Positions 1 to 9,388 of a stretch of DNA of 64,000 bases are shown here, piece after piece. Source of the stretch: Streptomyces sp. HNM0575 (GTDB lineage Bacteria; Actinomycetota; Actinomycetes; Streptomycetales; Streptomycetaceae); contig NZ_JAASAG010000008.1 in NCBI RefSeq assembly GCF_012726265.1, positions 124,001 to 188,000 of the forward strand. Direction: 5' to 3'. Under the pieces are notes generated by a model, which saw only the letters and a list, made by a program, of their open reading frames with translations, did not search any database and had not been told where the DNA came from. Both the position numbers and the translations under genes were made by a program. Numbering within the stretch: position 1 is the stretch's first letter; each line of letters opens with the position of its first letter.

Positions 1-1
1 G

Positions 2-127
2 GGCGACGTGATCACCGTGAAGAACTCCGGCGAGCGCACGGTCGCACCCGGCAACGGCCTCAGCGGCTGGAACATGGGCTGGAGCCAGTGGACGGCGGGC
101 TCGGCGCTGCCCGCGGCGGCGCACTGA
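2..127 (+). CDS. L,D-transpeptidase, C-terminal fragment (5' end outside window)
   Basis: Only the last 41 codons are present. The reading frame ends in GNGLSGWNMGWSQW followed by a short Ala-rich tail. This closely matches the last residues of the complete L,D-transpeptidase at 513-1826 (NGLNGWNMDWDEW), which follows on the same strand. It is therefore read as the end of a paralogous YkuD-fold cell-wall cross-linking enzyme making 3-3 peptidoglycan bonds. The catalytic domain itself is not visible. Confidence 0.8.
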   Translation, partial: GDVITVKNSGERTVAPGNGLSGWNMGWSQWTAGSALPAAAH

Positions 128-164
128 GGCGCACTGAGGCGCACTGCGGCGTACTGCGGCGCTG
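121..164. repeat. Tandem 10-bp repeat after the first transpeptidase
   Basis: About four copies of a 10-base unit (gcactgaggc and variants gcactgcggc, gtactgcggc) run from the stop codon region into the spacer. The first copy overlaps the stop codon, which suggests replication slippage at the gene end. Confidence 0.7.
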
Positions 165-190
165 ATCCACCCACGGATCCCGCACGGGCC

Positions 191-222
191 CCGGTACCGG
201 CCGGCTTCCCTTCCGGTACCGG
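191..222 (+). terminator. Probable terminator of the first L,D-transpeptidase
   Basis: A perfect 10-base inverted repeat (ccggtaccgg at 191-200 and again at 213-222) is separated by 12 bases. It lies about 65 bases after the stop codon. There is no T-run, as usual for this GC content. The rest of the 128-512 spacer holds no gene; its last 120 bases are less GC-rich and probably carry the promoter of the next gene. Confidence 0.55.
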
Positions 223-512
223 TCTGCTCACTGATTCGCGTACTGTTCCACGCGCTGCCTCACGCGCCGGTCCGCTCGGCGCCGGACGGGCTTCGCGAGC
301 GCCGTGCGTGCGCTGGACTGCGCGCTTTCCCCGGCGGGTACCGGAGGGGGGTTGACGACCGTCGCGGAAGGAAAGAAATCGCGACGGAACGGTGACACTC
401 TCGGGGATTCCATCTCCATCTCGGTGTGATTACCTAGCGCCTGCACAGTCGTATTTTTCGGCCCGGGGACCGCACGATGGTGCATGCAGCCGTGCGAGGG
501 GAGTAGCCCGCT

Positions 513-1826
513 GTGGATCTGAAGACCGTCGCCAGGGAAGCGAAGGAAAAGCTCAACCCGGAGGCGATACGGGGGGCTCTGCAAGGACTCAAGGGGTCCG
601 TGCAGGGAGACAGCAGGGTTCAGGTCATAGGCGGGTCCGCCGTGGGCCTCGTCGTTCTCGCGGTGGTGCTGCTGCTGACGCTGACGACGTGCGGCGGCGC
701 CGGAGCCGGCGGCAAGACGGGAGCCGGGAAGCCGCAGAAGTCCCGTGCGGTGGTGGAGATATCGCCGAAGGACGGCGCCCACGGCGTCGGCACCGAGGAC
801 GCCCTGAAGGTCACCGCAGACAAGGGCAAGCTTGTCAAGGTCGACGTCAAGGACGAGGACGGCAAGGCGGTCGACGGTGAGCTCGCGAAGGGCGCCAAGT
901 CCTGGACGCCCGCGAAGCACCTGACGACGAAGACGAAGTACACCGTCGAGGCCCTCGCCAAGGACTCCGAGGGCCGCAAGGCCACCAAGCGGGCACGCTT
1001 CACCACGCTCACCCCCGACAGCACCTACATAGGCCGCTTCACCCCGGAGGACGGCGCCAAGGTGGGCGTGGGGATGCCCGTCTCGATCAACTTCAACCAC
1101 GCCATCCAGGACCGTGAGGCCGTGGAGAAGGCCATCTCCGTCACCTCGGATCCGCAGGTCGACGTCGAGGGCCACTGGTTCGGGAACAACCGCCTCGACT
1201 TCCGGCCCGAGGACTACTGGAAGGCCGGCACGAAGGTCCGGCTCGACCTGGACCTCGACGGCGTGGAGGGCTACGACGGCGTCTACGGCCAGCAGGACAA
1301 GTCCGTGGACTTCACCATCGACCGCAGCCAGGTCAGCGTCGTCGACGCGAAGACGAAGAAGATGACCGTGAAGCGCGACGGCAAGACGCTCAGGAAGGTC
1401 GACATCAGCTCGGGCAGCGCGGAGCACCCCACGTACAACGGCCGCATGGTGATCAGCGAGCGTCACAAGGAGACGCGCATGGACGGCGACACCGTGGGCT
1501 TCGGGCGGGACGAGGAAGCCGGCGGCTACGACATCAAGGACGTGCCGCACGCGATGCGGCTGTCCACCTCCGGGACCTTCATCCACGGCAACTACTGGCT
1601 GACGCAGCAGCAGTTCGGCACGGTCAACGCCAGCCACGGATGCGTCGGGCTCTTCGACAAGAAGGGCGGCGGAGACAAGGGCACGCCGGGCGCCTGGTTC
1701 TTCAAGGAGTCGATCGTCGGCGACGTCGTCGAGATCAAGAACTCCAAGGACAAGACGGTCCAGCCGGACAACGGACTCAACGGCTGGAACATGGACTGGG
1801 ACGAGTGGAAGGCCCCGCAGAAGTAG
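513..1826 (+). CDS. L,D-transpeptidase (YkuD domain, membrane-anchored)
   Basis: 437 residues from a GTG preceded by a purine-rich stretch (gaggggagt). About 42 cytosolic residues are followed by a hydrophobic segment ending in LTTC, which acts as a membrane anchor and could be a lipobox. Next come Ig-like domains (about 80-270) and the YkuD domain. The signature HGNYW...SHGCVGL is intact, with catalytic Cys377. Enzymes of this family act outside the membrane and form 3-3 (mDap-mDap) cross-links in peptidoglycan. It lies in tandem with a paralogue ending at 127. Function is firm; whether the Cys in LTTC is lipidated is not. Confidence 0.93.
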   Translation: MDLKTVAREAKEKLNPEAIRGALQGLKGSVQGDSRVQVIGGSAVGLVVLAVVLLLTLTTCGGAGAGGKTGAGKPQKSRAVVEISPKDGAHGVGTEDALKVTADKGKLVKVDVKDEDGKAVDGELAKGAKSWTPAKHLTTKTKYTVEALAKDSEGRKATKRARFTTLTPDSTYIGRFTPEDGAKVGVGMPVSINFNHAIQDREAVEKAISVTSDPQVDVEGHWFGNNRLDFRPEDYWKAGTKVRLDLDLDGVEGYDGVYGQQDKSVDFTIDRSQVSVVDAKTKKMTVKRDGKTLRKVDISSGSAEHPTYNGRMVISERHKETRMDGDTVGFGRDEEAGGYDIKDVPHAMRLSTSGTFIHGNYWLTQQQFGTVNASHGCVGLFDKKGGGDKGTPGAWFFKESIVGDVVEIKNSKDKTVQPDNGLNGWNMDWDEWKAPQK

Positions 1827-1921
1827 GGCCCGTGCGGCCGAGACCCGTGCGGCCGGGAGGGGCGGGGATCCGCTGCGGCCGCGCCGTCGGCCCCGCGCGT
1901 AACGCCCGTTAACCTTCCCCC

Positions 1922-2689
1922 ATGACTGTGAATCTCGAAGTCGCCGACGGCGTCGGTACGATCCGCCTGGACCGTCCCCCGATGAACGCGCTGGACGTCG
2001 CCACCCAGGACCGGCTGCGCGAGCTGGCCGAGGAGGCCACGGCACGCGACGACGTACGGGCCGTCGTGATCTACGGAGGCGAGAAGGTCTTCGCCGCGGG
2101 AGCCGACATCAAGGAGATGCAGGCCATGGACCACGCGGCCATGGTCAAGCGCTCCAAGGGGCTCCAGGACTCCTTCACCGCGGTGGCGCGCATCCCCAAG
2201 CCCGTCGCCGCCGCCGTCACCGGCTACGCGCTGGGCGGCGGCTGCGAGTTGGCGCTGTGCGCGGACATCCGCGTCGCGGGTGAGGGGGCCAGGCTCGGGC
2301 AGCCGGAGATCCTGCTCGGCCTGATCCCCGGAGCGGGCGGCACCCAGCGGCTCGCCCGGCTCGTAGGGCCCGCCAAGGCCAAGGACATGATCTTCACCGG
2401 GCGGCAGGTCAAGGCACCCGAGGCGCTGGAGATGGGCCTGGTCGACCGGGTCGTGCCCGACGAGCAGGTCTACGAGGAGGCGCGGGCCTGGGCGGAGCGG
2501 CTGGCCAAGGGGCCGGCGATCGCGCTGCGTGCGGCGAAGGAGTCCGTCGACGCCGGTCTGGAGACCGACATCGACACGGGGCTCGCCGTCGAACGCAACT
2601 GGTTCGCGGGGCTGTTCGCGACCGAGGACCGTGCGACGGGCATGCGCAGCTTCGTCGAAGAGGGCCCGGGGAAGGCGAAGTTCGCCTGA
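1922..2689 (+). CDS. Enoyl-CoA hydratase/isomerase family protein
   Basis: 255 residues, the usual length for a single-domain crotonase-fold enzyme. The oxyanion-hole and active-site segments FAAGADIKEM and ALGGGCELAL are present, and the LIPGAGGTQRL motif carries the general-acid/base region. Such enzymes hydrate 2-trans-enoyl-CoA in fatty-acid beta-oxidation or related pathways in the cytosol. The ATG has no clear Shine-Dalgarno, so the message may be leaderless. There is no beta-oxidation partner beside it, so the substrate cannot be inferred from context. Confidence 0.92.
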   Translation: MTVNLEVADGVGTIRLDRPPMNALDVATQDRLRELAEEATARDDVRAVVIYGGEKVFAAGADIKEMQAMDHAAMVKRSKGLQDSFTAVARIPKPVAAAVTGYALGGGCELALCADIRVAGEGARLGQPEILLGLIPGAGGTQRLARLVGPAKAKDMIFTGRQVKAPEALEMGLVDRVVPDEQVYEEARAWAERLAKGPAIALRAAKESVDAGLETDIDTGLAVERNWFAGLFATEDRATGMRSFVEEGPGKAKFA

Positions 2690-3177
2690 CCTTCCGGATG
2701 GGCGGCTCCCGGAGGGGCGGCTCTTGGAGGGCGGGTGCGCCGGGCACGAAGGCGTGGTGGCACGGCGCGCCGCATCGGACCCCGGAACCGGGCACCGAAC
2801 GGTGCCCCGAACCGGGCACCGAACGGGCACCGCGGAGCCGGGCGCGGAGCCCGGCGCGGGGCGGGGCGGCCGGAACGACGCACCGCGCCGACGCCCTGGG
2901 CCCCGCCCTTGTGGGGGACCCGCCGCTCTTGTGGGGGACCACGGGCAGAAGTCCGCCCGGCGTCCCGCGCGCCCCCCGGCACGGGACCGGCCGCCCGCGC
3001 GCACGAGGTCGCGTACCAGGTCAGAGCGGTCCGCGCGCGCCCGTCGGGCAGCGGGTGCCCAACGTCGGGCAGTACCGGGCGAGTTGTCCGGGGAATCGGG
3101 ATCTGGCTGAACAGCCACACGCCCTCCCTGCTCGCGCCATGATGGTGGTCATGGCGGGACAGGGAGAAGTGGCGAGC
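2690..3177. repeat. 488-base non-coding spacer with short direct repeats
   Basis: No convincing gene. An 18-base direct repeat (gaaccgggcaccgaacgg) occurs at 2785-2802 and 2809-2826 with a 24-base period. A 13-base repeat (cttgtgggggacc) occurs at 2908-2920 and 2928-2940 with a 20-base period. Open frames through this stretch encode only Arg/Gly/Pro/Ala-rich sequence without domain character. Confidence 0.6.
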
Positions 3178-3645
3178 GTGAGCGAGCGAATGCCAGAGGT
3201 CCCCGGTGAACCGTCGAGCGACGACGAGCTCTCGGGCGGTGTTCTCGATCTCGTCGGCGACCCGACGATCGGTGAAGTACGTCTGCCCAACCGTCCCGAG
3301 TCGGCGAGACGCGCCCGCAGACTCGCCCGTACCGTGCTCGAGTCCCACTGGTCGCTGCCCGAATCGGTCACCGACGAGGCGGTGCTGCTCGTCTCGGAGC
3401 TCGTGGGCAACGCGGTCCGCCACACGGGCGCCCTCGTCTTCGGGCTGCGCATGATGCGCCGCCGGGGCTGGATCCGGGTCGAGGTGCGCGACCCCTCGCG
3501 CGGGCTGCCGTGCCTGCTGCCCGTGCACGGCCTCGACACCAGCGGACGCGGCCTGTTCCTCGTCGACACCCTCTCCGACCGGTGGGGCGTCGACCTGCTG
3601 CCCCGCGGCAAGACGACCTGGTTCGAGATGCGCATCGGCAACTGA
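3178..3645 (+). CDS. ATP-binding regulator, anti-sigma-factor kinase type (HATPase_c)
   Basis: 155 residues from GTG 3178, chosen because agggag at 3161-3166 sits upstream. ATGs at 3139 and 3151 are in frame but lack a ribosome site. A GHKL ATPase fold is visible: N-box in LLVSELVGNAVRHTG and G-box in SGRGLFLVD, without a His-phosphotransfer domain. These are traits of the RsbW/SpoIIAB-like single-domain proteins that are abundant in streptomycetes and bind or phosphorylate anti-anti-sigma factors. No sigma factor or antagonist gene is adjacent, so the partner is unknown. Confidence 0.85.
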   Translation: MSERMPEVPGEPSSDDELSGGVLDLVGDPTIGEVRLPNRPESARRARRLARTVLESHWSLPESVTDEAVLLVSELVGNAVRHTGALVFGLRMMRRRGWIRVEVRDPSRGLPCLLPVHGLDTSGRGLFLVDTLSDRWGVDLLPRGKTTWFEMRIGN

Positions 3646-3838
3646 CGGCCGGCCGACGGTCAGTGGCGGCCCGGAGCGTCGCCGCCGACGCGATGTCAGT
3701 CATGTCCGGCATACTGTGCGGCGTTGTACGGAAGGTCCGTCAGGTCCGTCCGTACGGACTTCCAGGACGGGGACGGGCGATGGCACTTCAGCGTGACGGC
3801 GCGCCCCGTCGGCACGACGAGCACGGGGGACGAGAAGC

Positions 3839-4453
3839 ATGCAGGCTGTGCGGCACGGGAGTTCCAGGCCCCGGAGGGCGCTGCTCTGTGCGTCGCTGCT
3901 GACGCTGGCTCTGCTCATGGGCGTGGCCGGCTGCGCGGACGACGACGGCGAAGGCGACGTGAGGAAGCCCGCGCCCCGGGAGCCTTCGTCGCACAAGTCG
4001 CCGGGGGACAGGGCCGGTTCACCGCCGTCGGCCTCCTCCTCGCCGGGCGCGGGGAAGGACGGCGAGGAATCCGGCGGCGAGGACTCGGACAAGGACGGAT
4101 CCGGAGCCGCAGCCGCCGCGGACGGCACCGACACCGGAGCCTGCGAGGACGCCGAGTGCGAGGTGGAGCTCTCCGCGGGCGACGAACTGCACCCGCGCTC
4201 GTCGCACGGCGTGGACGAGTTCACCGTCGAGAAGATCGAGGACCACGTGATCACGTGGACGGCGGCCTTCAGCGGCGGCCGCGTCTCGATGTCGGCCAAG
4301 GGCGCGCAGGTGTCCTCCACTTCCTGCTCGAACGGGTCGTGCGGCGGACGCCTCGGCAGGACCAGGGGCTCGCTCGAAATGAACGGTGTGACCATGGAGT
4401 TCACGTCCATCGGCGAGGACAGCGCCGTCGCGAGGATCTCCGCGGAGAAGTGA
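3839..4453 (+). CDS. Putative lipoprotein of unknown function
   Basis: 204 residues. A basic N-terminus and a hydrophobic segment lead to the lipobox GVAGC (Cys about 32), so it is probably a membrane-attached lipoprotein. Residues 33-100 are a low-complexity Asp/Glu/Ser/Lys/Pro linker. The C-terminal half is a small beta-rich domain with four cysteines (ACEDAECE and SCSNGSC), possibly two disulfides. The ATG is preceded by gggggacgag. I do not recognise the family. The glycoside hydrolase gene follows 104 bases downstream on the same strand. Confidence 0.85.
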   Translation: MQAVRHGSSRPRRALLCASLLTLALLMGVAGCADDDGEGDVRKPAPREPSSHKSPGDRAGSPPSASSSPGAGKDGEESGGEDSDKDGSGAAAAADGTDTGACEDAECEVELSAGDELHPRSSHGVDEFTVEKIEDHVITWTAAFSGGRVSMSAKGAQVSSTSCSNGSCGGRLGRTRGSLEMNGVTMEFTSIGEDSAVARISAEK

Positions 4454-4557
4454 CGAGCGGGGGCAGGACCCGCCCCCTTGCCCTTGATCGCCCCGCGGCG
4501 GAGGGTGGACCGCCGGAGCGGCGGTGCACCGGCCGCCTCGTAGAGGAAGGGCAGGCC

Positions 4558-6516
4558 ATGCAGCGCCACTTCGCGAAACTCCGCACCCCCGACGGGACGC
4601 CGCTGCTGTGGGTCGGCGTCAACTACTGGTCGCGCACCGGCGGTCCGCTGATGTGGCGGCACTACGACGCCGCGGTGGTCGACGAGGAGCTGCGCACCAT
4701 GCGCGACCACGGCGTCACCCTGACCCGGAGCTTCCTCTACTGGCCGGACTTCATGCCCGAGGAGAACACCCTCGATCCGGTGATGCTGGAGCGCTTCGAC
4801 GACTTCCTGGAGCGGCACGCGGCCCTCGGCATGCACACCGTCCCCACCTACCTCGTCGGCCACATGTCCGGGCAGAACTGGGACCCGGCCTGGCGCGACG
4901 GCCGCGACGTCTTCGGTGACGCGTCGTTCGTCGCCCAGCAGGAGTGGTACGTACGGGAGACGACGGCACGCTGGAAGGACCACCCGGCCGTGGCGGGCTG
5001 GCTGCTGACGAACGAGATCCCCATCTACGCCGACTGGCCCTCGCGGGGCATCGGCACCCTCGACGCCCCCACGGTCACCGACTGGGCCAAGACCCTGACA
5101 GACGCGGTCCGTTCGACCGGCGCGGCCCAGCCGGTCTCCATCGGCGACGGCGCCTGGGGCGTGGAGACCTCCGGCGCCGACAACGGCTTCCGCATCCGCG
5201 AACTGTCCGCGCTCGTCGACTTCCACGGGCCGCACGTCTACAACATGGAGAACGACGTCGTGCGCCAGCACCTGGGCGCGGCGTTCGTCTGCGAGCTGCT
5301 CGACATCGGCGGAAAGCCCGTGATCATGGAGGAGTTCGGGCTCACCTCCGACTACGCCTCCGAGGAGAACGCCGCGCACTACTACCGGCAGGTCCTCCAC
5401 AACACCCTCCTCGCGGGCGCCACCGGCTGGATCGCCTGGAACAACACCGACTACGACGCGCTGGAGGAGCAGGAGCCCTACAGCCACCACCCGTTCGAGA
5501 TGCACTTCGGCATCACGGACAGCGAGGGCCGCCCCAAGGAGCAGCTGCGGGAGATCCGGCGCTTCACCGAGGTGCTGGGCCGCACCGACGCCCCGCGGCT
5601 GCGCCGACCCGACGCCCGGGTCGCGATCGTCGTCTCGTCGTTCCTGGAGAAGATGTATCCCTTCACCCAGCCCGACGACCGCACCGCCGTCTTCACCAAC
5701 ACCCGCCAGTCGTACGTCGCCGCACGAGAGGCCGATCTGGGCGCGGGCCTCGCCAGGGAGGCCGACGGGATCCCCGGCGACTGCGCCCTGTACCTGCTGC
5801 CGTCGGCGAAGCAGCTCACCGCGCCCGGCTGGACGCGGCTGCGGCGGCTCGCGGAGTCGGGCGCGACCGTCTACGCCTCGTACTACGCGGGCGAGCACGC
5901 GCACCAGCGCGGCGCGTGGTGGCCGAAGCTCGACGAGACCTTCGGTGTGCGCAAGCAGCTGCGCTACGGGCTCGCGGACCCCGTCGACGACGACGAGCTG
6001 CGCATGGTCTTCCGGCGGGACTTCGGCGGCATCGCCGCGGGCGAGGAGCTGGTCCTCCCCGTCGGCGGCACGGAGAACTCGCGCTCGTACCTGCCCGTCG
6101 AGCCCGACGGCGCCGACGTCCTCGCGACCGACGCGCACGGCCGCCCGGCGCTGCTGCGCCGCCGCACCGGCGCGGGCGCGTTCGTGCTGTGCACGTATCC
6201 CGTGGAGCACATGGCGGCCCGTACGCCGCGGGTCAACCCGGAGCCGACGTGGCGGCTGTACGCGGCGCTCGCGGCCGAGTCCGGGGCGGCACCGGAGGTG
6301 TCGGTCGCCGATCCGCGGGTGATGACGTCGCTGATGGAGCACGAGGACGGCCGCCGCTTCGTGTGGTTCGTGAGCCAGCACGACGAGCCGCTGACGGTGC
6401 GGCCGGTGCTCTCCGGCGGTGCCGCCGGGGCGGGGCTCACCGGCCCCGGCGGCGAGGAGCTGCGCGAATTCGAGCTGCCCCCCTTCCAGGTGGTCGTGGG
6501 GGAGATGGCACCGTGA
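4558..6516 (+). CDS. Clan-A glycoside hydrolase (GH5/GH42-like), likely cytosolic
   Basis: 652 residues from ATG 4558, preceded by gaggaagggcagg. No signal peptide is visible. The N-terminal TIM-barrel begins GVNYWSRTGGPLMW. The probable acid/base Glu153 lies in LLTNEIP, and the probable nucleophile Glu259 lies in IMEEFG. A second domain (about 350-480) resembles the glutamine-amidotransferase-like trimerisation domain of GH42-type beta-galactosidases, followed by a beta-sandwich. It is followed by a ManD-type dehydratase, so an oligosaccharide or glycoside feeding a sugar-acid pathway is plausible. The precise substrate (mannoside, galactoside or glucuronide) cannot be read from sequence. 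Confidence 0.85.
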   Translation: MQRHFAKLRTPDGTPLLWVGVNYWSRTGGPLMWRHYDAAVVDEELRTMRDHGVTLTRSFLYWPDFMPEENTLDPVMLERFDDFLERHAALGMHTVPTYLVGHMSGQNWDPAWRDGRDVFGDASFVAQQEWYVRETTARWKDHPAVAGWLLTNEIPIYADWPSRGIGTLDAPTVTDWAKTLTDAVRSTGAAQPVSIGDGAWGVETSGADNGFRIRELSALVDFHGPHVYNMENDVVRQHLGAAFVCELLDIGGKPVIMEEFGLTSDYASEENAAHYYRQVLHNTLLAGATGWIAWNNTDYDALEEQEPYSHHPFEMHFGITDSEGRPKEQLREIRRFTEVLGRTDAPRLRRPDARVAIVVSSFLEKMYPFTQPDDRTAVFTNTRQSYVAAREADLGAGLAREADGIPGDCALYLLPSAKQLTAPGWTRLRRLAESGATVYASYYAGEHAHQRGAWWPKLDETFGVRKQLRYGLADPVDDDELRMVFRRDFGGIAAGEELVLPVGGTENSRSYLPVEPDGADVLATDAHGRPALLRRRTGAGAFVLCTYPVEHMAARTPRVNPEPTWRLYAALAAESGAAPEVSVADPRVMTSLMEHEDGRRFVWFVSQHDEPLTVRPVLSGGAAGAGLTGPGGEELREFELPPFQVVVGEMAP

Positions 6517-6518
6517 GC

Positions 6519-6538
6519 ACCGTGCCGTACCGCACGGT
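6519..6538 (+). terminator. Small inverted repeat after the glycoside hydrolase
   Basis: accgtgc and gcacggt (7-base arms, 6-base loop) lie immediately after the stop codon. It could be an attenuator or an operator between the hydrolase and the ManD gene. It is short, so the call is weak. Confidence 0.3.
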
Positions 6539-6670
6539 GTGGGCACGCTGACCGTTGTGCGCAGCACACGGCCCGAACGGGGATCCCGGACAAGGGCCGC
6601 GGTGAGGACTGCGGTCACGACCGCTTCGAGGTCCCCGCGAGGGCCGTGACGAGGAGAGGAACAGCGCCAG

Positions 6671-7912
6671 ATGAGGATCGAGTCCGCCGAGACGGTCGTC
6701 ACCAGCCCCGGCCGCAACTTCGTCACCCTGCGTCTGGTGACCGACGACGGCGTCACCGGCCTCGGCGACGCCACGCTCAACGGCCGTGAGCTGGCCGTCG
6801 CCTCGTATCTGCGCGACCATGTCGCGCCGCTGCTGACGGGCCGGGACGCCCGCAACATCGAGGACACCTGGCAGTACCTCTACCGCGGCGCCTACTGGCG
6901 GCGGGGCCCGGTCACCATGGCCGCGATCGCCGCCGTCGACACCGCCCTGTGGGACATCAAGGCGAAGGCGGCGGGCATGCCGCTGTACCAGCTGCTCGGC
7001 GGTGCCAGCCGCCGCGGCGCCCTCGCCTACGGGCACGCCTCCGGGCGCGACATCCCCGAGCTCCTCGACTCCGTACGGGCACATCTCGACGACGGCTACC
7101 GCGCGATCCGCGTCCAGACCGGCGTCCCCGGCCTCGACTCGGTCTACGGGGTGGCCGCCTCCAGCGCCGGCTCCGGCGAGCGCTACGACTACGAGCCGGC
7201 CCGCCGCACCGCCGGCGGACCGGCCCTGCCGGTGGAGGAGACCTGGGACACCCGGGCCTATCTGCGCCATGTGCCGCGGGTCTTCGAGGCCGTGAGGGAG
7301 GAGTTCGGTCCGGAGCTGCCGCTGCTGCACGACGGGCACCACAGGATGACGCCGATCCAGGCGGCGAAGCTGGGCAAGTCCCTTGAGCCGTATGACCTGT
7401 TCTGGCTGGAGGACGTCACGCCCGGCGAGGACCAGGCCGCCCTGCGGCTGATCCGTCAGCACACCACCACGCCGCTGGCCATCGGCGAGGTCTTCAACTC
7501 GGTGCACGACTACACGACTCTGCTGAGCGAGCGGCTCATCGACTACGTGCGCTCGGCCGTCACCCACACCGGCGGCGTCACGGCGATGAAGAAGCTGCTC
7601 GACTTCGCGGCCGTCTACGGCATCCGCTCCGGCCTGCACGGGCCGACCGACATCTCGCCCGTGGGGATGGCCGCCGCCCTCCATCTCGACCTGGCGGTGC
7701 ACAACTTCGGCATCCAGGAGTACATGCGGCACTCCGCCGACACCCTGGAGGTCTTCCGTACGTCCTACACCTTCGAGGACGGGCTGCTGCATCCGTCCGC
7801 GACCCCGGGCCTCGGCGTCGAGCTCGATACGGACGCGGCGGCCCGCTTCCCGTACGAACCGGCCTATCTGCCCGTCAACCGCCTCGCCGACGGGACCGTC
7901 CACGACTGGTGA
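6671..7912 (+). CDS. manD: D-mannonate dehydratase family protein (enolase superfamily, ManD type)
   Basis: 413 residues. The enolase-superfamily metal ligands are Asp221 in LLHDGHH, Glu247 in WLEDVTP and Glu273 in AIGEVFNS. His223 and the segment RVQTGVPG match the ManD/RspA group rather than ordinary mandelate racemases. The known reaction dehydrates D-mannonate (some members D-gluconate) to 2-keto-3-deoxy-gluconate in the cytosol. Many members are nearly inactive on these acids, so the substrate is inferred. It lies 154 bases after the glycoside hydrolase and was probably co-acquired for the same carbohydrate. Confidence 0.88.
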   Translation: MRIESAETVVTSPGRNFVTLRLVTDDGVTGLGDATLNGRELAVASYLRDHVAPLLTGRDARNIEDTWQYLYRGAYWRRGPVTMAAIAAVDTALWDIKAKAAGMPLYQLLGGASRRGALAYGHASGRDIPELLDSVRAHLDDGYRAIRVQTGVPGLDSVYGVAASSAGSGERYDYEPARRTAGGPALPVEETWDTRAYLRHVPRVFEAVREEFGPELPLLHDGHHRMTPIQAAKLGKSLEPYDLFWLEDVTPGEDQAALRLIRQHTTTPLAIGEVFNSVHDYTTLLSERLIDYVRSAVTHTGGVTAMKKLLDFAAVYGIRSGLHGPTDISPVGMAAALHLDLAVHNFGIQEYMRHSADTLEVFRTSYTFEDGLLHPSATPGLGVELDTDAAARFPYEPAYLPVNRLADGTVHDW

Positions 7913-7944
7913 ACCGGCCGCGGCCCGTCCCGCCTGGAAGCACG

Positions 7945-7998
7945 GCCGGTCCCGCCCGGAGGACCGCCGAGTGCGGCGCTCCGGGCGGCGGGACCGGC
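7945..7998. terminator. Bidirectional terminator between convergent genes
   Basis: An imperfect inverted repeat of about 16 bases (gccggtcccgcccgga against its complement at 7980-7998, with a 3-base bulge) lies between the convergent ManD and solute-binding genes. Confidence 0.6.
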
Positions 7999-8014
7999 AC
8001 GCACGGGCCGATCC

Positions 8015-9388
8015 TCAGCGCGTCTGGTACTTCGCCCCGACCCGCCACGCGGCGGTCTGCGACTTGCGGAGCGCGGTGGCCACGGACTGTTCCCCCTTGA
8101 TGGCAGCGCTCAGCTCCCGCGAGACGCTGTCACCGAGGCCCGTGAACTCCGGTATCCCGACGAACTGGATGCCGAGCGTCGGCCGCCTCTGCACGCCCGG
8201 CCTGCGCGGATCGGCTTCCCTTATGGCCTTCTCCATGGCGTCGTCGAAGGCGCCGGCCGCCTTCTTGTACGCGGGCTGGTCGAACGTCGACTCCCGCTTC
8301 CCGGCGGGTACGTTGGCCCAGCCGATCTCACGTCCGACCAGCTTCTCGTACTCCTTGCTCGACGCCCACGACATGAACTTCCACGCCGAACGGGGCTGTT
8401 CCGTGGACTTCTGCATCCCCCACGCCCAGGTGTACAGCCATCCCGAGGAGCTGGTCTTCTCTATCGGCGCCGGCACGTAACCGATCTTGTCCTTCACAGG
8501 CGACCCCTCGGCCTCCAGGGACCCGGCGCCGGCGGTCGCGTCGTACCACATGGCGGACTTGCCGTTCTTCATGTTGCGCAGGCAGCCCGCGTAGCCGGAC
8601 TTCTCCGGGTGGTCCTCCCCGTGGTCGCGTACGAGATCGACGTAGAACTGCGCGGCGTCGGCGAAGGCCGGGTCGGTGAGCCTGGCGTTCCAGTCCTTGT
8701 CGAACCAGGTGCCGCCGAAGGTGTTGACGACGGTGGTCAGCGTCGCGGTCATCTCGCCCCAGCCCGGCTGGCCGCGCAGGCAGATGCCGCTCATGTCCTT
8801 CTTCGGGCGGTCGGCGCGGTCGGCGAGTTCCGCTATCTGGCCCCAGGTCGGCTTCTTCGGCATCTCAAGGCCGAGCTTGTCGAACACGTCCTTGCGGTAC
8901 ATCAGGAACGAGGACTCGCCGTAGAACGGCTCCGCGTACATCTTCCCGTTCGCGCCGCTGAGGGAGAGCTGGATCGGCAGCAGGATGTCGCTCTGGTCGA
9001 ACCCCCGGTCCTTGGTGATGAACGTGTCCAGCGGCCTGAGCCAGCCGCGGGCAGCGTAGTTCCGCGTCTCGAAGTTGCTGATGGTCGCCAGGTCGTAGCG
9101 GCCGGACTGGGTGGCGAAGTCCGAGTGGACCTCCTTGCGCACCTCGTTCTCCGGCAGCGCGGTGAAGTCGACCTTGATGCCCGTCTTCTTGGTGAAGTGC
9201 TCGGCGGTGAGCTTCTTCAGCTCCAGCATCTGAGGGTTGTCGACCATCAGGACCTTGATGGACTTCTTCTCCGGAGGGGTCTTGTCCTGCGAGGTGCAAG
9301 CCGTGAGCAGACTCGCCGTGACGGCCGCGGCCATCACGACTCTTACCGTCCTCCCTCTGCATCCGGATTCGAACCGGGACTTGAACAC
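8015..9388 (-). CDS. Extracellular solute-binding lipoprotein (sugar/polyol ABC type), orphan
   Basis: 457 residues from a GTG with aggaga six bases upstream. A signal peptide leads to the lipobox LLTAC. The mature part is a family-1 sugar-binding fold; segments such as DLATISNFETRNYAARGWLRP and GKSAMWYDATAGAGS resemble mannitol/maltose-type receptors. It would capture a carbohydrate outside the membrane for an ABC importer. No permease or ATPase genes lie beside it, so it must share a transporter encoded elsewhere or be a relic. The glycoside hydrolase and ManD genes are convergent neighbours. Confidence 0.88.
   Translation of the reverse strand: MFKSRFESGCRGRTVRVVMAAAVTASLLTACTSQDKTPPEKKSIKVLMVDNPQMLELKKLTAEHFTKKTGIKVDFTALPENEVRKEVHSDFATQSGRYDLATISNFETRNYAARGWLRPLDTFITKDRGFDQSDILLPIQLSLSGANGKMYAEPFYGESSFLMYRKDVFDKLGLEMPKKPTWGQIAELADRADRPKKDMSGICLRGQPGWGEMTATLTTVVNTFGGTWFDKDWNARLTDPAFADAAQFYVDLVRDHGEDHPEKSGYAGCLRNMKNGKSAMWYDATAGAGSLEAEGSPVKDKIGYVPAPIEKTSSSGWLYTWAWGMQKSTEQPRSAWKFMSWASSKEYEKLVGREIGWANVPAGKRESTFDQPAYKKAAGAFDDAMEKAIREADPRRPGVQRRPTLGIQFVGIPEFTGLGDSVSRELSAAIKGEQSVATALRKSQTAAWRVGAKYQTR

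Noticed and set aside
2698-3138. Upstream extension of the anti-sigma-type ATPase frame
   Set aside because: The translation is repetitive Arg/Gly/Pro sequence over direct repeats; a ribosome site exists only near GTG 3178.
3700-6867. Very long open frame antisense to the glycoside hydrolase
   Set aside because: It is the usual GC-rich mirror frame: no ribosome site, no domain motifs, Arg/Val/Gly-rich translation. Similar long antisense frames opposite other genes were dismissed for the same reason.
9357-9378. tRNA T-loop-like ggttcgaatcc on the minus strand
   Set aside because: It falls inside the first codons of the solute-binding lipoprotein (SRFESG) and no acceptor, D or anticodon arms can be folded around it.
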